In this document: in pieces, positions 7,778-17,745 of the stretch
How the letters are laid out: each line of letters opens with the position of its first letter
Position numbering within the stretch: the stretch's first letter is position 1
Assembly: GCF_003173755.1 (NCBI RefSeq)
Contig: NZ_CP029553.1
Span: 4,840,001 to 4,904,000 of the forward strand
Direction: 5' to 3'
Length of the DNA stretch: 64,000 nucleotides
Source of the DNA: Methylobacterium terrae
GTDB taxonomy: Bacteria > Pseudomonadota > Alphaproteobacteria > Rhizobiales > Beijerinckiaceae
The notes under the pieces: model-generated
Database searches by the model: none
Told to the model about the DNA's origin: nothing
Seen by the model: the letters and a program-made list of their open reading frames with translations, nothing else
Made by a program: the position numbers and the translations under genes

Positions 7778-9331
7778 TCACGGGCCCGCGCAGGTGAGGC
7801 CGGCCCCGTCGGCGCGCGCGACCTGCGGGTAGGCGCAGACCGGCCGCGACCACAGGACCGCCCCGCCGGCGTCGCGCTTCGTCGCCACGAGCTCGCGCGG
7901 CGCCTCGCCGGCCTCGACCCAGCGCTCGAGCGCCGTCAGCGGATCGATGCCGGTATCGGCGATGCCCGGCCCCTCGGTGCCGATGCCGCAATGGTCCATG
8001 CCCGGGACCATGAACAGGCGCGCGGTCCTGGCCAGGGAATCGAGGCCGCCCGCGCCCTTGGCGAGCGCCTCGTAGAAGGCGACGCTCATGAACGGCGTGA
8101 CCAGCGGATCGCCCCAGCCGTGATAGATCAGGAGCTTGCCGCCCGCGTCGCGGAAGGCCGCGAGGTCGGCGGCCGGGCGCACGGCGCCGGTGGCCGGCTC
8201 GTAGGTGGCGGCGTTGTAGGTCTGCGCCTGCGCCGCCAGCCGGGCCGGATCGGCGGAGACATCGAAATCGGCCACCCGGTAGGCCGGTCCGGGCGAGGGC
8301 CAGAACGCCATGTAGCGCAGGAAGTCGGCGGCGAAGAGCGGCAGGATCGCCGGCGCGTTGCCGAGCCCCGTGAGCCAGCGCGGCCAGTGCACCTCGGAGC
8401 CGAGCGGGATGCCGCCCGGGTAGAGCGCCCGGCCGGCGGCGTCGGTCGGGCCGGCATACCATTGCTCGAGCACCCCGACCTCCGCCTCGCTCAGGCACCC
8501 CGCCGCGGCGGTCCCCGTGCAGCGCAGGGACGAGGGCTTGAAGCCGCATTGCCGCGGATCGGCGACGAGCCCCTTGGTCGCCTCCGTGCCGCAGGCCGCC
8601 GCGACGGCGTCCGCCACGAGCTTGACCCGGGGCGTGGTCAGGATCGGCTTGCCGTCGGCGCCGGTATTCGCCTTCGTCACCCAGGCGAAGGTCGTGGCGA
8701 CGAGGCCGGTATAGTCGAGGGCGGGCGCCCCGCTGATGATCCCGTCGAAGTCCTTCGGGTATTTCAGCGCCTCCATCGCCGCCATGCGTCCGCCGGTCGA
8801 GCAGCCGGCGAAGTACGACTTCGCCTGCGGCCGGTCGTAGAAGGCCCGCACCAGGATCTTGGAGGCCCGGGCGGTCTCGGTCACCGCGCGCTGGCCCCAA
8901 TCCATCCGGGCGACGAGGTCGCCGGCCGCCCAGCGCCCGTCGGCCGAGCCGGTGCCCCAGTGGCCCGAATCCATCGTCGAGGCGGCGTAGCCCCGGCGCA
9001 GACCGTAATTCATCGCGTTGGTGAAGCCGGGCGCATCGGACGCGAGCGTGCCGCAGAACCCGCCGCAGCCGGTGCCGTAATACTTGCCGTTCCAGTTCTG
9101 GAGCGGCAGCCGCACCTCGAAGCTGATCGCCGGCCGCACGGTGCCGAGCACCCGGCAATAGGCCGGCAGGTCGCCGGCGGCCGGCACCTCGGCGGCGGAG
9201 TGGAGGTTGACCGCCTCGATCTTCAGGTTGGCGAGGGACCCGCACTCGCCCGCGAGCGCCGGTGCCGCCATCAGGCCGGCGGCCACGCCGACCGCAATCC
9301 CAACCCTGCGCCCCAGAACCGTCCGCCGCAT
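7778..9331 (-). CDS. Exported tannase/feruloyl esterase family hydrolase
   Basis: A 517-residue secreted alpha/beta hydrolase of the tannase family (PF07519), which cleaves ester bonds of phenolic acids such as gallic or ferulic esters. An N-terminal signal peptide ends in APALA near residue 26. The catalytic serine is in GCSTGG (C177, S178). The CS-D-HC arrangement typical of the family is completed by an HC pair near the C-terminus in MDHCGIG. A strong GGGAGG site precedes the ATG at 9331. It is divergent from the GMC oxidoreductase across a 103-base gap, so the two may share regulation. Confidence 0.88.
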   Translation of the reverse strand: MRRTVLGRRVGIAVGVAAGLMAAPALAGECGSLANLKIEAVNLHSAAEVPAAGDLPAYCRVLGTVRPAISFEVRLPLQNWNGKYYGTGCGGFCGTLASDAPGFTNAMNYGLRRGYAASTMDSGHWGTGSADGRWAAGDLVARMDWGQRAVTETARASKILVRAFYDRPQAKSYFAGCSTGGRMAAMEALKYPKDFDGIISGAPALDYTGLVATTFAWVTKANTGADGKPILTTPRVKLVADAVAAACGTEATKGLVADPRQCGFKPSSLRCTGTAAAGCLSEAEVGVLEQWYAGPTDAAGRALYPGGIPLGSEVHWPRWLTGLGNAPAILPLFAADFLRYMAFWPSPGPAYRVADFDVSADPARLAAQAQTYNAATYEPATGAVRPAADLAAFRDAGGKLLIYHGWGDPLVTPFMSVAFYEALAKGAGGLDSLARTARLFMVPGMDHCGIGTEGPGIADTGIDPLTALERWVEAGEAPRELVATKRDAGGAVLWSRPVCAYPQVARADGAGLTCAGP

Positions 9332-9434
9332 CGTCCCCTCCCGGCTTTTCGATGAGCTTAACCGCAACCCCTTGCGCCGTCGCCAGCGGAATGCGCTAAA
9401 CCCGCCGGAACGACGGATCAGGGCGGGAAACGCG

Positions 9435-11072
9435 ATGGCAGGCACCACGGCCGGCGGGGGGCTCGAGGATTTCGGCACCTACGACTACATCGTGGTCGGG
9501 GCGGGCTCGGCGGGCTGCGTGCTCGCCAACCGCCTCTCGGCCGATTCCCGCCGGCGGGTGCTGGTGCTGGAGGCGGGCGGGCGCGACAACTGGATCTGGT
9601 TCCACATCCCGGCCGGCTACCTGTTCGCCATCGGCAACAAGCGGGCGGACTGGCTGTTCACCACGCAGGCCGAGACCGGCCTGAACGGGCGCCAGCTCGC
9701 CTATCCCCGCGGCAAGGTCATCGGCGGCTCGTCGGCCATCAACGCGATGATCTACATGCGCGGCCAGGCCGCCGATTACGACGGCTGGCGCCAGCTCGGC
9801 CTCGAGGGCTGGGGCTGGGACGACGTGCTGCCCTACTTCCTCAAGCACGAGGATCACATCGCCCCGCCGAACGGCTTCCACCGCTCCGGCGGGGAGTGGC
9901 GGGTCGAGCCGCCGCGGATCCGCTGGGCGATCCTCGACGCGATCCGCGACGCCGCGGAGGCCGCCGGCATCCGCAAGATCCCGGACTTCAACACCGGCGA
10001 CAACGAGGGCTCGTCCTACTTCCAGGTCAACCAGCGCCGCGGCCGGCGCTGGAGCGCGGCGCGGGGCTTCCTCAAGCCGGCGCTGACCCGCCCGAACCTG
10101 CGGCTCGAGACCGGGATCCACGTCGAGCGGGTGCTGATCGAGGACGGCCGCGCCGCCGGCGTGGTGTTCGAGCGCGGCGGGAAGCGATGCCTCGCCCGGG
10201 CGAACGGCGAGGTGGTGCTCTCGGCCGGCGCCGTCGCAACCCCGAAGCTCCTCGAGCTCTCCGGCATCGGCGACGGGGCGCGGCTCCAGTCCCTCGGGAT
10301 CGCGGTCGCGCACCACGCGCCGGGCGTCGGCGAGAACCTCCAGGACCACCTGCAGATCCGCCCGGTCTACAAGGTGACCGGCGTGCCGACGCTCAATCTC
10401 ACGTACGCCAACCTCATCAAGAGAGGCTGGATGGGCGTGGAATACGCGCTGTTCCGCACCGGGCCGCTCACCATGGCGCCGAGCCAGGTCGGGGTGTTCA
10501 CCCGCTCGTCCCCCGACTACGCCACCGCCAACCTCGAATACCACTTCCAGCCGCTCTCGCTCGACAAGTGGGGCGAGGGCCTGCACCCGTTCGGGGCCTT
10601 CACGGCGAGCGTGTGCAACCTGCGCCCGTCGAGCCGCGGCAGCGTGCACGCGGGCAGCCCCGACCCGCTCGCCCCCCCGGAGATCCGCCCGAACTACCTC
10701 TCGACCGAGGAGGACCGGCGGGTGGCGGTGGATTCGCTGAAACTCACCCGCCGCATCGTCGCCCAGGCGCCGCTCGCCCGCTACCGGCCGGAGGAGCACC
10801 TGCCGGGGCCCGCGATCGCCAGCGACGCCGACCTGCTCAAGGCCGCGGGCGACCTTGGCACCACGATCTTCCACCCCGTCGGCACCGCCCGGATGGGGGC
10901 CGACCACGATGCCGGGGCGGTGCTCGACGCGCGGCTGCGGGTGCGCGGGATCCGGGGTCTGCGGGTCGCCGACGCCTCGGCGATGCCGCGCATCACCTCC
11001 GGCAACACCAACTCGCCGACGATCATGCTGGCCGAGAAGGGCGCCGCGATGATCCTGGAGGATGCCGGCTAG
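9435..11072 (+). CDS. GMC-family oxidoreductase (choline dehydrogenase-like)
   Basis: A 545-residue FAD flavoprotein. The dinucleotide-binding motif VVGAGSAGCVLANRL is near residues 20-35, followed by the GMC signature GKVIGGSSAINAM. The active-site histidine is H480 in FHPVGTARMG and the second C-terminal motif is GNTNSPTIMLAEKG. Family members oxidise choline, other alcohols or sugars; the substrate here is unknown and the betA-specific neighbours (betB, betI) are absent. There is no signal peptide, so it is cytoplasmic. Divergent from the tannase-like esterase, it might process an alcohol released by it, but that is inference. Confidence 0.88.
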   Translation: MAGTTAGGGLEDFGTYDYIVVGAGSAGCVLANRLSADSRRRVLVLEAGGRDNWIWFHIPAGYLFAIGNKRADWLFTTQAETGLNGRQLAYPRGKVIGGSSAINAMIYMRGQAADYDGWRQLGLEGWGWDDVLPYFLKHEDHIAPPNGFHRSGGEWRVEPPRIRWAILDAIRDAAEAAGIRKIPDFNTGDNEGSSYFQVNQRRGRRWSAARGFLKPALTRPNLRLETGIHVERVLIEDGRAAGVVFERGGKRCLARANGEVVLSAGAVATPKLLELSGIGDGARLQSLGIAVAHHAPGVGENLQDHLQIRPVYKVTGVPTLNLTYANLIKRGWMGVEYALFRTGPLTMAPSQVGVFTRSSPDYATANLEYHFQPLSLDKWGEGLHPFGAFTASVCNLRPSSRGSVHAGSPDPLAPPEIRPNYLSTEEDRRVAVDSLKLTRRIVAQAPLARYRPEEHLPGPAIASDADLLKAAGDLGTTIFHPVGTARMGADHDAGAVLDARLRVRGIRGLRVADASAMPRITSGNTNSPTIMLAEKGAAMILEDAG

Positions 11073-11324
11073 TAGCAGCCGCCTGATCGCCTTGCGACAC
11101 GGTCCACGACACGGCCTTCCGGCTGCGGCGGCAACTCCTCCCACCCGACACCTCGGGATGAGGGTGCGGATGGGACACGCCTGACGATCACGGGCTTTGC
11201 GCCAGTGTCGTGGACCGTGGCGTCGCGATCGTGCGCTGCTCCAGCCTTCCGATTGTGCCGCATTGTCGACGACGAACCGGTATCCGCTTCACCGGACGAT
11301 GCGCTGGGGGCGCGGGCCCCGGCC

Positions 11325-11621
11325 CTACTCGGCCGCCATCAGCACCGGCGCCGCCGCCCGGTTTCCGGCGGACAGGTAGATCAGGCAGGAGCAGCGCAGC
11401 AGCGACGCGAAGTTGCGCACCTCGCCGTGGCGCTCCAGCACCTCGTCATGGAGCTTGGTGGCGAATTTCGCGACGCTCAGGCCCTCCTGGCGGGCGATCT
11501 CCTCCAGGATGCTCCAGAACGCGGTCTCGAGGCGCAGCGAGGTGCAGTGCCCGCCGATCCGCAGCGAGCGCGTCTCGTAGGCGTAGCGCTCCGGCGTCTG
11601 CTCGGCGAAGATCCGGCACAT
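11325..11621 (-). CDS. Ribbon-helix-helix domain protein
   Basis: A 98-residue protein whose residues about 18-70 fit the RHH_4-type ribbon-helix-helix fold: a beta strand (TSLRLE) followed by two helices (AFWSILEEIARQEGLS, then AKFATKLHDEVL). Such proteins dimerise and usually bind DNA; in Methylobacterium-like genomes they occur as short orphan regulators. The ATG at 11621 has a perfect AGGAGG site. It is divergent from the APC permease, so it could regulate that gene or itself. That is a positional guess. Confidence 0.75.
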   Translation of the reverse strand: MCRIFAEQTPERYAYETRSLRIGGHCTSLRLETAFWSILEEIARQEGLSVAKFATKLHDEVLERHGEVRNFASLLRCSCLIYLSAGNRAAAPVLMAAE

Positions 11622-11827
11622 GGGGCTCCTCCTGTCCGTCTGTTGCCCGAGAATATTGACGCGGGAGGCGGCTCGGCAAGCCGCCGATGCGTCGCGGGCG
11701 AGACGATCGCCGCACGCCCATTCCCGCGCGCGACGGCCCCGGCGGCCGGGCGCGACGATCGACCATCGTCCCGTGCAGCCTTGGCGGTGACGCTGCGTTG
11801 AGTCTCGAACGACCGGGAGGGCACGCG

Positions 11828-13300
11828 ATGGCGCGGGAGAGCGTAGCGGACGGGCTGATGCGGACGAAGCCGATCGACCGCCTGAGGCAGGACGCGGAGG
11901 GCGGCGGCCACGGGCTGGAGCGGACCCTCGGCCCCTGGAGCCTGGTCGGGCTCGGCATCGGGGCGATCATCGGCGCCGGCCTGTTCTCGCTCACCGGCAT
12001 CGCGGCGGCGGAGAATGCCGGGCCGGCGGTGGTGATCTCGTTCGCCATCGCGGCGATCGGCTGCGCGCTCGCCGGCATGTGCTACAGCGAGCTCGCCAGC
12101 ATGATCCCGGTCTCGGGCAGCGCCTACACCTACGCCTACGCCACGATGGGCGAGTTCGTCGCCTGGATCATCGGCTGGGACCTCGTGCTCGAATACGCGG
12201 TCGGGGCCGCAACCGTGTCGGTGAGCTGGTCGAAATACGTCGCGACGCTGCTCCAGGACTGGGGCATCACCCTGCCGCCGCGCCTCCTGCACTCGCCGTT
12301 CGAGACGGTGCAGCTCGCCGACGGCTCGAGCGTGCACGGCCTCGTCAACCTGCCGGCGGTGCTGATCCTGTGCCTGATCTCGCTGCTCCTGATGCGCGGC
12401 GTGCGCGAATCGACCCGGGTCAACGGCGTGATCGTGGTCGTGAAGGTCGCGGTGGTGCTCGCCGTCGTCGGCGTCGGCCTGTTCTACGTCAAGGCGCAGA
12501 ACTACGTGCCGTTCATCCCGCAGAACACCGGCACCTTCGGCGAGTACGGCTGGAGCGGCATCATGCGGGCCGCCGGCGTGGTGTTCTTCGCCTATATCGG
12601 CTTCGACGCGGTCTCGACCGCCGCGCAGGAAGTGAAGAACCCGCAGCGCACGATGATGGTCGGCATCCTCGGCTCGCTCGCCATCTGCACCGTGCTCTAC
12701 ATCGCCTTCGCGGCGGTGCTGACCGGCCTCGTCCCCTACGCCTCGATGAAGGGCGACGCGGCGCCCGTCGCCACCGCCATCAAGCAGACGCCGTTCCCCT
12801 GGCTCCAGAGCCTCGTGACCCTCGGCGTCATCGCGGGCTTCACCACCGTGATGCTGGTCCTGCTCTACGGCCAGTCGCGGGTGTTCTACGCCATGGCGAA
12901 CGACCGGCTGCTGCCGAAGTTCTTCGCCGCGATCCATCCGACCTGGCGCACGCCCTACCGCTCGAACCTGTTCTTCATGGTGTTCGCGGCCTTGCTCGGC
13001 GGCTTCACGCCGATCAGCACGCTCGGTCACATGACCAGCATCGGCACGCTGCTCGCCTTCATCATCGTCTGCGCCGGCGTCGTCATCATGCGGCGCACCC
13101 ACCCGGACGAGCCGCGGGGCTACCGCGCGCCGCTGGTGCCGTTCGTGCCGGCGGCCGGCATCCTGGTCTGCCTGGCGATGATGCTCTCCCTCGACGGCGA
13201 GACCTGGCTGCGGCTGGTGGTCTGGCTCGGCATCGGGCTCGCGATCTATTTCGGCTACGGCCGGCGCCACAGCCGGGTCGGCCGCGAGGCGGCGCGCTGA
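11828..13300 (+). CDS. APC-family amino acid permease (CAT-like)
   Basis: A 490-residue inner-membrane transporter with about 12 hydrophobic segments. The N-terminal signature GLGIGAIIGAGLFSLTG is that of the amino acid-polyamine-organocation superfamily. Its overall pattern resembles bacterial cationic amino acid transporters of the YfnA/CAT group. An extended soluble N-terminus of about 35 residues precedes helix 1. The ATG at 11828 has GGGAGGG upstream. It should import an amino acid by proton symport; the substrate is not predictable. Confidence 0.88.
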   Translation: MARESVADGLMRTKPIDRLRQDAEGGGHGLERTLGPWSLVGLGIGAIIGAGLFSLTGIAAAENAGPAVVISFAIAAIGCALAGMCYSELASMIPVSGSAYTYAYATMGEFVAWIIGWDLVLEYAVGAATVSVSWSKYVATLLQDWGITLPPRLLHSPFETVQLADGSSVHGLVNLPAVLILCLISLLLMRGVRESTRVNGVIVVVKVAVVLAVVGVGLFYVKAQNYVPFIPQNTGTFGEYGWSGIMRAAGVVFFAYIGFDAVSTAAQEVKNPQRTMMVGILGSLAICTVLYIAFAAVLTGLVPYASMKGDAAPVATAIKQTPFPWLQSLVTLGVIAGFTTVMLVLLYGQSRVFYAMANDRLLPKFFAAIHPTWRTPYRSNLFFMVFAALLGGFTPISTLGHMTSIGTLLAFIIVCAGVVIMRRTHPDEPRGYRAPLVPFVPAAGILVCLAMMLSLDGETWLRLVVWLGIGLAIYFGYGRRHSRVGREAAR

Positions 13301-13354
13301 TCGCTTCGCCGGGGGCGGGGGCTCTTCTCTCCCCGCCGGGCTCGCCTCCCCCCC

Positions 13355-13396
13355 GGCGGGCATCTCTCTCCCCTGGCGGGCATCTCTCTCTCCCCT
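13355..13396. repeat. Tandem duplication of a 20/22-bp unit
   Basis: Two head-to-tail copies of a unit beginning GGCGGGCATCTCTCTC, at 13355-13374 and 13375-13396. The second has two extra bases in the CT run. They lie in the 164-base gap between the permease and the cupin. Such pyrimidine-rich tandem copies are prone to slippage and may vary between strains. Confidence 0.6.
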
Positions 13397-13464
13397 GGCG
13401 GGGCCTGGCGGCACTGCGCTAAGGCAGTACGATCCCGCGCACGGCGCGCCAGGAGGCCATCGTC

Positions 13465-13863
13465 ATGGAGATCAACCGGAGCGGGTCCCGTCCGTCGCAG
13501 ACGGGCTCCGCGGAGTACTTCACCGGCCGGGTGCGGATCGATCCGCTCACGAGCCCGCCGGATCCCGCCCGCGTCGCCGGCGCCCACGTCACCTTCGAGC
13601 CGGGCGCGCGGACGGCCTGGCACACCCACCCGCTCGGCCAGACCCTGATCGTGACGGCCGGCCTCGGCTGGGCGCAGGTCGAGGGCGGTTCGATCGAGGA
13701 GATCCGGCCCGGCGACGTGGTGTGGTTCCCGCCCGGCGAGCGGCACTGGCACGGGGCGAGCGCCACCACCGGCATGAGCCACATCGCCATCCAGGAGAAG
13801 CAGGACGGCAGCGCCGTGACCTGGCTCGAACCCGTGACCGACGCCGAGTACGGCGCACGCTAG
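13465..13863 (+). CDS. Cupin-domain protein
   Basis: A 132-residue single-domain cupin. The metal-binding histidines of motif 1 are in [13 protein letters not shown] and the motif 2 histidine is in [11 protein letters not shown], giving a complete His-His-Glu/Gln-His-type site. Close relatives are small stand-alone cupins often paired with carboxymuconolactone decarboxylases or tautomerases. The ATG at 13465 has AGGAGG in front. The tautomerase gene begins 10 bases after its stop, so they form one operon. Confidence 0.85.
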   Translation: MEINRSGSRPSQTGSAEYFTGRVRIDPLTSPPDPARVAGAHVTFEPGARTAWHTHPLGQTLIVTAGLGWAQVEGGSIEEIRPGDVVWFPPGERHWHGASATTGMSHIAIQEKQDGSAVTWLEPVTDAEYGAR

Positions 13864-13873
13864 AGGTCTTCCC

Positions 13874-14104
13874 ATGCCGCACGTCATCGTCAAGCTCTAT
13901 GCCGGCCGCAGCGACGAGCAGAAGCAGCGCATCGCCGACGAGGTCACGAAAGCCCTGATGACCGCCACCGGCTGCTCGGAGGGGTCGGTCTCGGTCGGCG
14001 TCGAGGATGTCGCGCCGAGCGCCTGGACCGCCGCCGTCTACGAGCCCGACATCGTCGGGAAGGCCGACACGATCCTCAAGAAGCCGGGCTACGCCCCGGC
14101 CTGA
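13874..14104 (+). CDS. 4-oxalocrotonate tautomerase-family enzyme
   Basis: A 76-residue protein of the tautomerase superfamily. The start Met-Pro exposes the catalytic N-terminal proline after methionine removal, followed by the beta strand HVIVKLYAGRSDEQK and helix of the beta-alpha-beta fold. It is longer than the 62-residue 4-OT and resembles the PptA-type subgroup. It presumably tautomerises an enol or dienol acid; the substrate is unknown. It is the second gene of the cupin operon and is convergent with the LOV kinase 19 bases beyond. Confidence 0.85.
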   Translation: MPHVIVKLYAGRSDEQKQRIADEVTKALMTATGCSEGSVSVGVEDVAPSAWTAAVYEPDIVGKADTILKKPGYAPA

Positions 14105-14123
14105 TCGGACGGGGGCGGGGCCG

Positions 14124-15746
<1,623 letters not shown>

Positions 15747-15860
15747 CGAACCCCCGTGCCGCCGGCTGAGCCACACGGCGGCGCGGTCCGGCTCTACTTG
15801 CGAGTACAGATAGGCGCCGCGCGGATATATCAAGATGCGCCAGTAAATGGCGCGCGATTT

Positions 15861-15915
15861 TCAAGGAGCGCGACTTTGTCGCGCGGTCACGGTTCAAGAG
15901 CGCGACTTTGTCGCG
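15861..15915. repeat. Tandem hairpin repeat upstream of the LOV kinase
   Basis: Two copies of GAGCGCGACTTTGTCGCG, at 15866-15883 and 15898-15915, with a period of 32 bases. Each is preceded by TTCAAG or TTTTCAAG. Every copy contains an inverted repeat (CGCGAC-TTT-GTCGCG) that can form a 6-bp hairpin. They lie in the 300-base gap between the divergent LOV kinase and peroxiredoxin genes, outside any gene. They may be repeat elements or paired operator sites. Confidence 0.6.
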
Positions 15916-16046
15916 GTTGGAGCGGAACCGGTCCCGCCGCGACGGCCGCGAGGGAACGATTTCCCCGTGGCGGTCGGTAAGTCCCGAGGCTAGGTTCGTG
16001 GCGCCCGTCTCGCTTGTCCGCGATCCTCTTCAACCGCGAGGTTTCG

Positions 16047-16574
16047 ATGCAGCCCGCCACCGTCCCGGACGTGACCTTCCACACCCGCGTCAGGAACGAC
16101 GCCCTCGGCGGCCCGAACCCGTTCGAGTGGAAGGACCTCACCTCGGCCGAGGTGTTCGGCGGCCGCAACGTCGTGCTGTTCGCGCTGCCCGGCGCGTTCA
16201 CGCCGGCCTGCTCCGACGACCACCTGCCGGGCTACGAGCAGCACGCCGACGATTTCGCCGCGCTCGGCATCGACCAGGTGATCTGCCTGTCGGTCAACGA
16301 CGCCTTCGTGATGTTCCAGTGGGCACGCTCCAAGAACATCGAGAAGGTGTTCATGCTGCCGGACGGCAATGCCGACTTCACGCGGCAGATGGGCATGCTG
16401 GTCAAGCGCGGCCGGCAGGGGATGGGGATGCGCAGCTGGCGCTACTCGATGCACGTCGAGGACGGCACGATCGGCAAGATGTTCGTCGAGCCTGGCTTTC
16501 GCGACGATCCGCCGGGCGTCGGCCTCACGGTCTCGGATGCCGGGACGATGCTCGACTATCTGAAGAGCCGGTAG
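16047..16574 (+). CDS. Peroxiredoxin (Prx5-like)
   Basis: A 175-residue thiol peroxidase of the Prx5/AhpE-TSA-like family. The peroxidatic cysteine is C55 in PGAFTPACSDDHLPGY, with the conserved proline and threonine around it. A second cysteine, C80, sits where some relatives place a resolving residue. It reduces hydrogen peroxide or alkyl hydroperoxides using glutathione/glutaredoxin or thioredoxin in the cytoplasm. The start at 16047 is preferred to an ATG 11 codons upstream. Its last 50 bases overlap, tail to tail, the end of lpxB. Confidence 0.92.
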   Translation: MQPATVPDVTFHTRVRNDALGGPNPFEWKDLTSAEVFGGRNVVLFALPGAFTPACSDDHLPGYEQHADDFAALGIDQVICLSVNDAFVMFQWARSKNIEKVFMLPDGNADFTRQMGMLVKRGRQGMGMRSWRYSMHVEDGTIGKMFVEPGFRDDPPGVGLTVSDAGTMLDYLKSR

Positions 16575-17745
16575 CGGCGGCCGCCAGCACGATCCGGGCG
16601 GCGCTGCGGCTCGGGTCGTCGCCGTCGGGCAGCCGCATCGTGGCGTCGAGGCGGGCGAGCGCCGCCTCCTGCGCCGCCCGGGCCGGTCCCTCGGGCAGGA
16701 GCGGACCGAGCGCGGCGGCCAGGCGCTCCGGGGTGCATTCGGCCTGGATCAGCTCGGGGATCGCGTTCTCGGCCAGGATCAGGTTCGGCAGCACGATCGT
16801 CGGCACCTGGATCAGGCGGCGCACGATCACCTCCTCGATCTTCGGCACCTGGTAGGCGACCACCATCGGCACGCCGGACAGCGCCAGCTCCAGCGTCACG
16901 GTGCCGGAAGCGGCGAGCGCGGCCCGCGCCCGCCGGAAGGTCGCGAGCTTGTCGGCCTCTCCGTCGATCAGGCGCGGCCGCACGGGCCACGAGCCGGCCA
17001 GGCGCTCGATCAGGGCGCGGTGGCGGGCCACCGCCGGCAGCTCGACCGTGAAGGCGTGGCCCTGCGCCCGCAGGAGCGCCAGGGCGGCGCCGAAGATCGG
17101 CATCAGGCGCTCGATCTCGCTGCGGCGCGAGCCCGGCAGCACCGCGAGCACCGGCTCGGGCGCCTGCCGGGCCTCCCTCTCGGCGGGGCCGGGGCGCAGC
17201 TCGCCCAGGCGCTCGATCAGCGGGTGGCCGACATAGGTGCAGGCCGGGCCGCCGAGGCGGCGATGGGCGTCGGGCTCGAACGGCAGCAGGGCGAGCACGT
17301 GGTCGATGTAGCCGCGCATCGTCTTCGCCCGCCACGGCCGCCAGGCCCAGACGCTCGGGCTGACGTAATCGACCACCGGGAGGTCCGGCACCTGCCGGCG
17401 CACCCGGCTCGCCACCGCGTGGGTGAAGCCCGGGCTGTCGATGATGACGAGCACGTCGGGGCGGGCCGCCACGCAGGCCCGCACGGTCTGGCGGATGCGC
17501 CGCATCAGGAGGCGGATGCGCGCAGCCACCGCGAGGTAGCCGATCACCGCCACGTCCTCGAGCGGGAACAGCGAGTCCAGGCCCTCCGCCGCCATCGCGT
17601 CGCCGCCGACCCCGGCGAGCGCCAGCGGCCTTCCTGAGAGGGCGCGCAGCGAGCGGATCAGCTTGGCGCCGAGCTGGTCGCCGGATTCCTCGCCCGCCAC
17701 CAGCCAGATCGTGAGGGGGCGATCGCTCCCGGACGGGTCGTTCAC
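16525..17745 (-). CDS. lpxB: Lipid-A-disaccharide synthase
   Basis: A 406-residue family GT19 glycosyltransferase. It joins UDP-2,3-diacylglucosamine and 2,3-diacylglucosamine 1-phosphate to form lipid A disaccharide at the inner face of the inner membrane. Typical motifs are LVAGEESGDQLGAKLI at the N-terminus, DYVSPSVWAWRPWR, and LPGSRRSEI. The start is GTG at 17745, overlapping the lpxI stop as GTGA. The last 17 codons (SSDSRASSRHPRP end) run antisense to the peroxiredoxin gene and may be a non-conserved extension. It is the last gene of the lipid A cluster. Confidence 0.93.
   Translation of the reverse strand: MNDPSGSDRPLTIWLVAGEESGDQLGAKLIRSLRALSGRPLALAGVGGDAMAAEGLDSLFPLEDVAVIGYLAVAARIRLLMRRIRQTVRACVAARPDVLVIIDSPGFTHAVASRVRRQVPDLPVVDYVSPSVWAWRPWRAKTMRGYIDHVLALLPFEPDAHRRLGGPACTYVGHPLIERLGELRPGPAEREARQAPEPVLAVLPGSRRSEIERLMPIFGAALALLRAQGHAFTVELPAVARHRALIERLAGSWPVRPRLIDGEADKLATFRRARAALAASGTVTLELALSGVPMVVAYQVPKIEEVIVRRLIQVPTIVLPNLILAENAIPELIQAECTPERLAAALGPLLPEGPARAAQEAALARLDATMRLPDGDDPSRSAARIVLAAAATGSSDSRASSRHPRP

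Noticed and set aside
15930..15961. GGAAC motifs before the peroxiredoxin tested as EcfG promoters
   Set aside because: The bases at the -10 position read CCGC or CGGT instead of CGTT, so neither is convincing.
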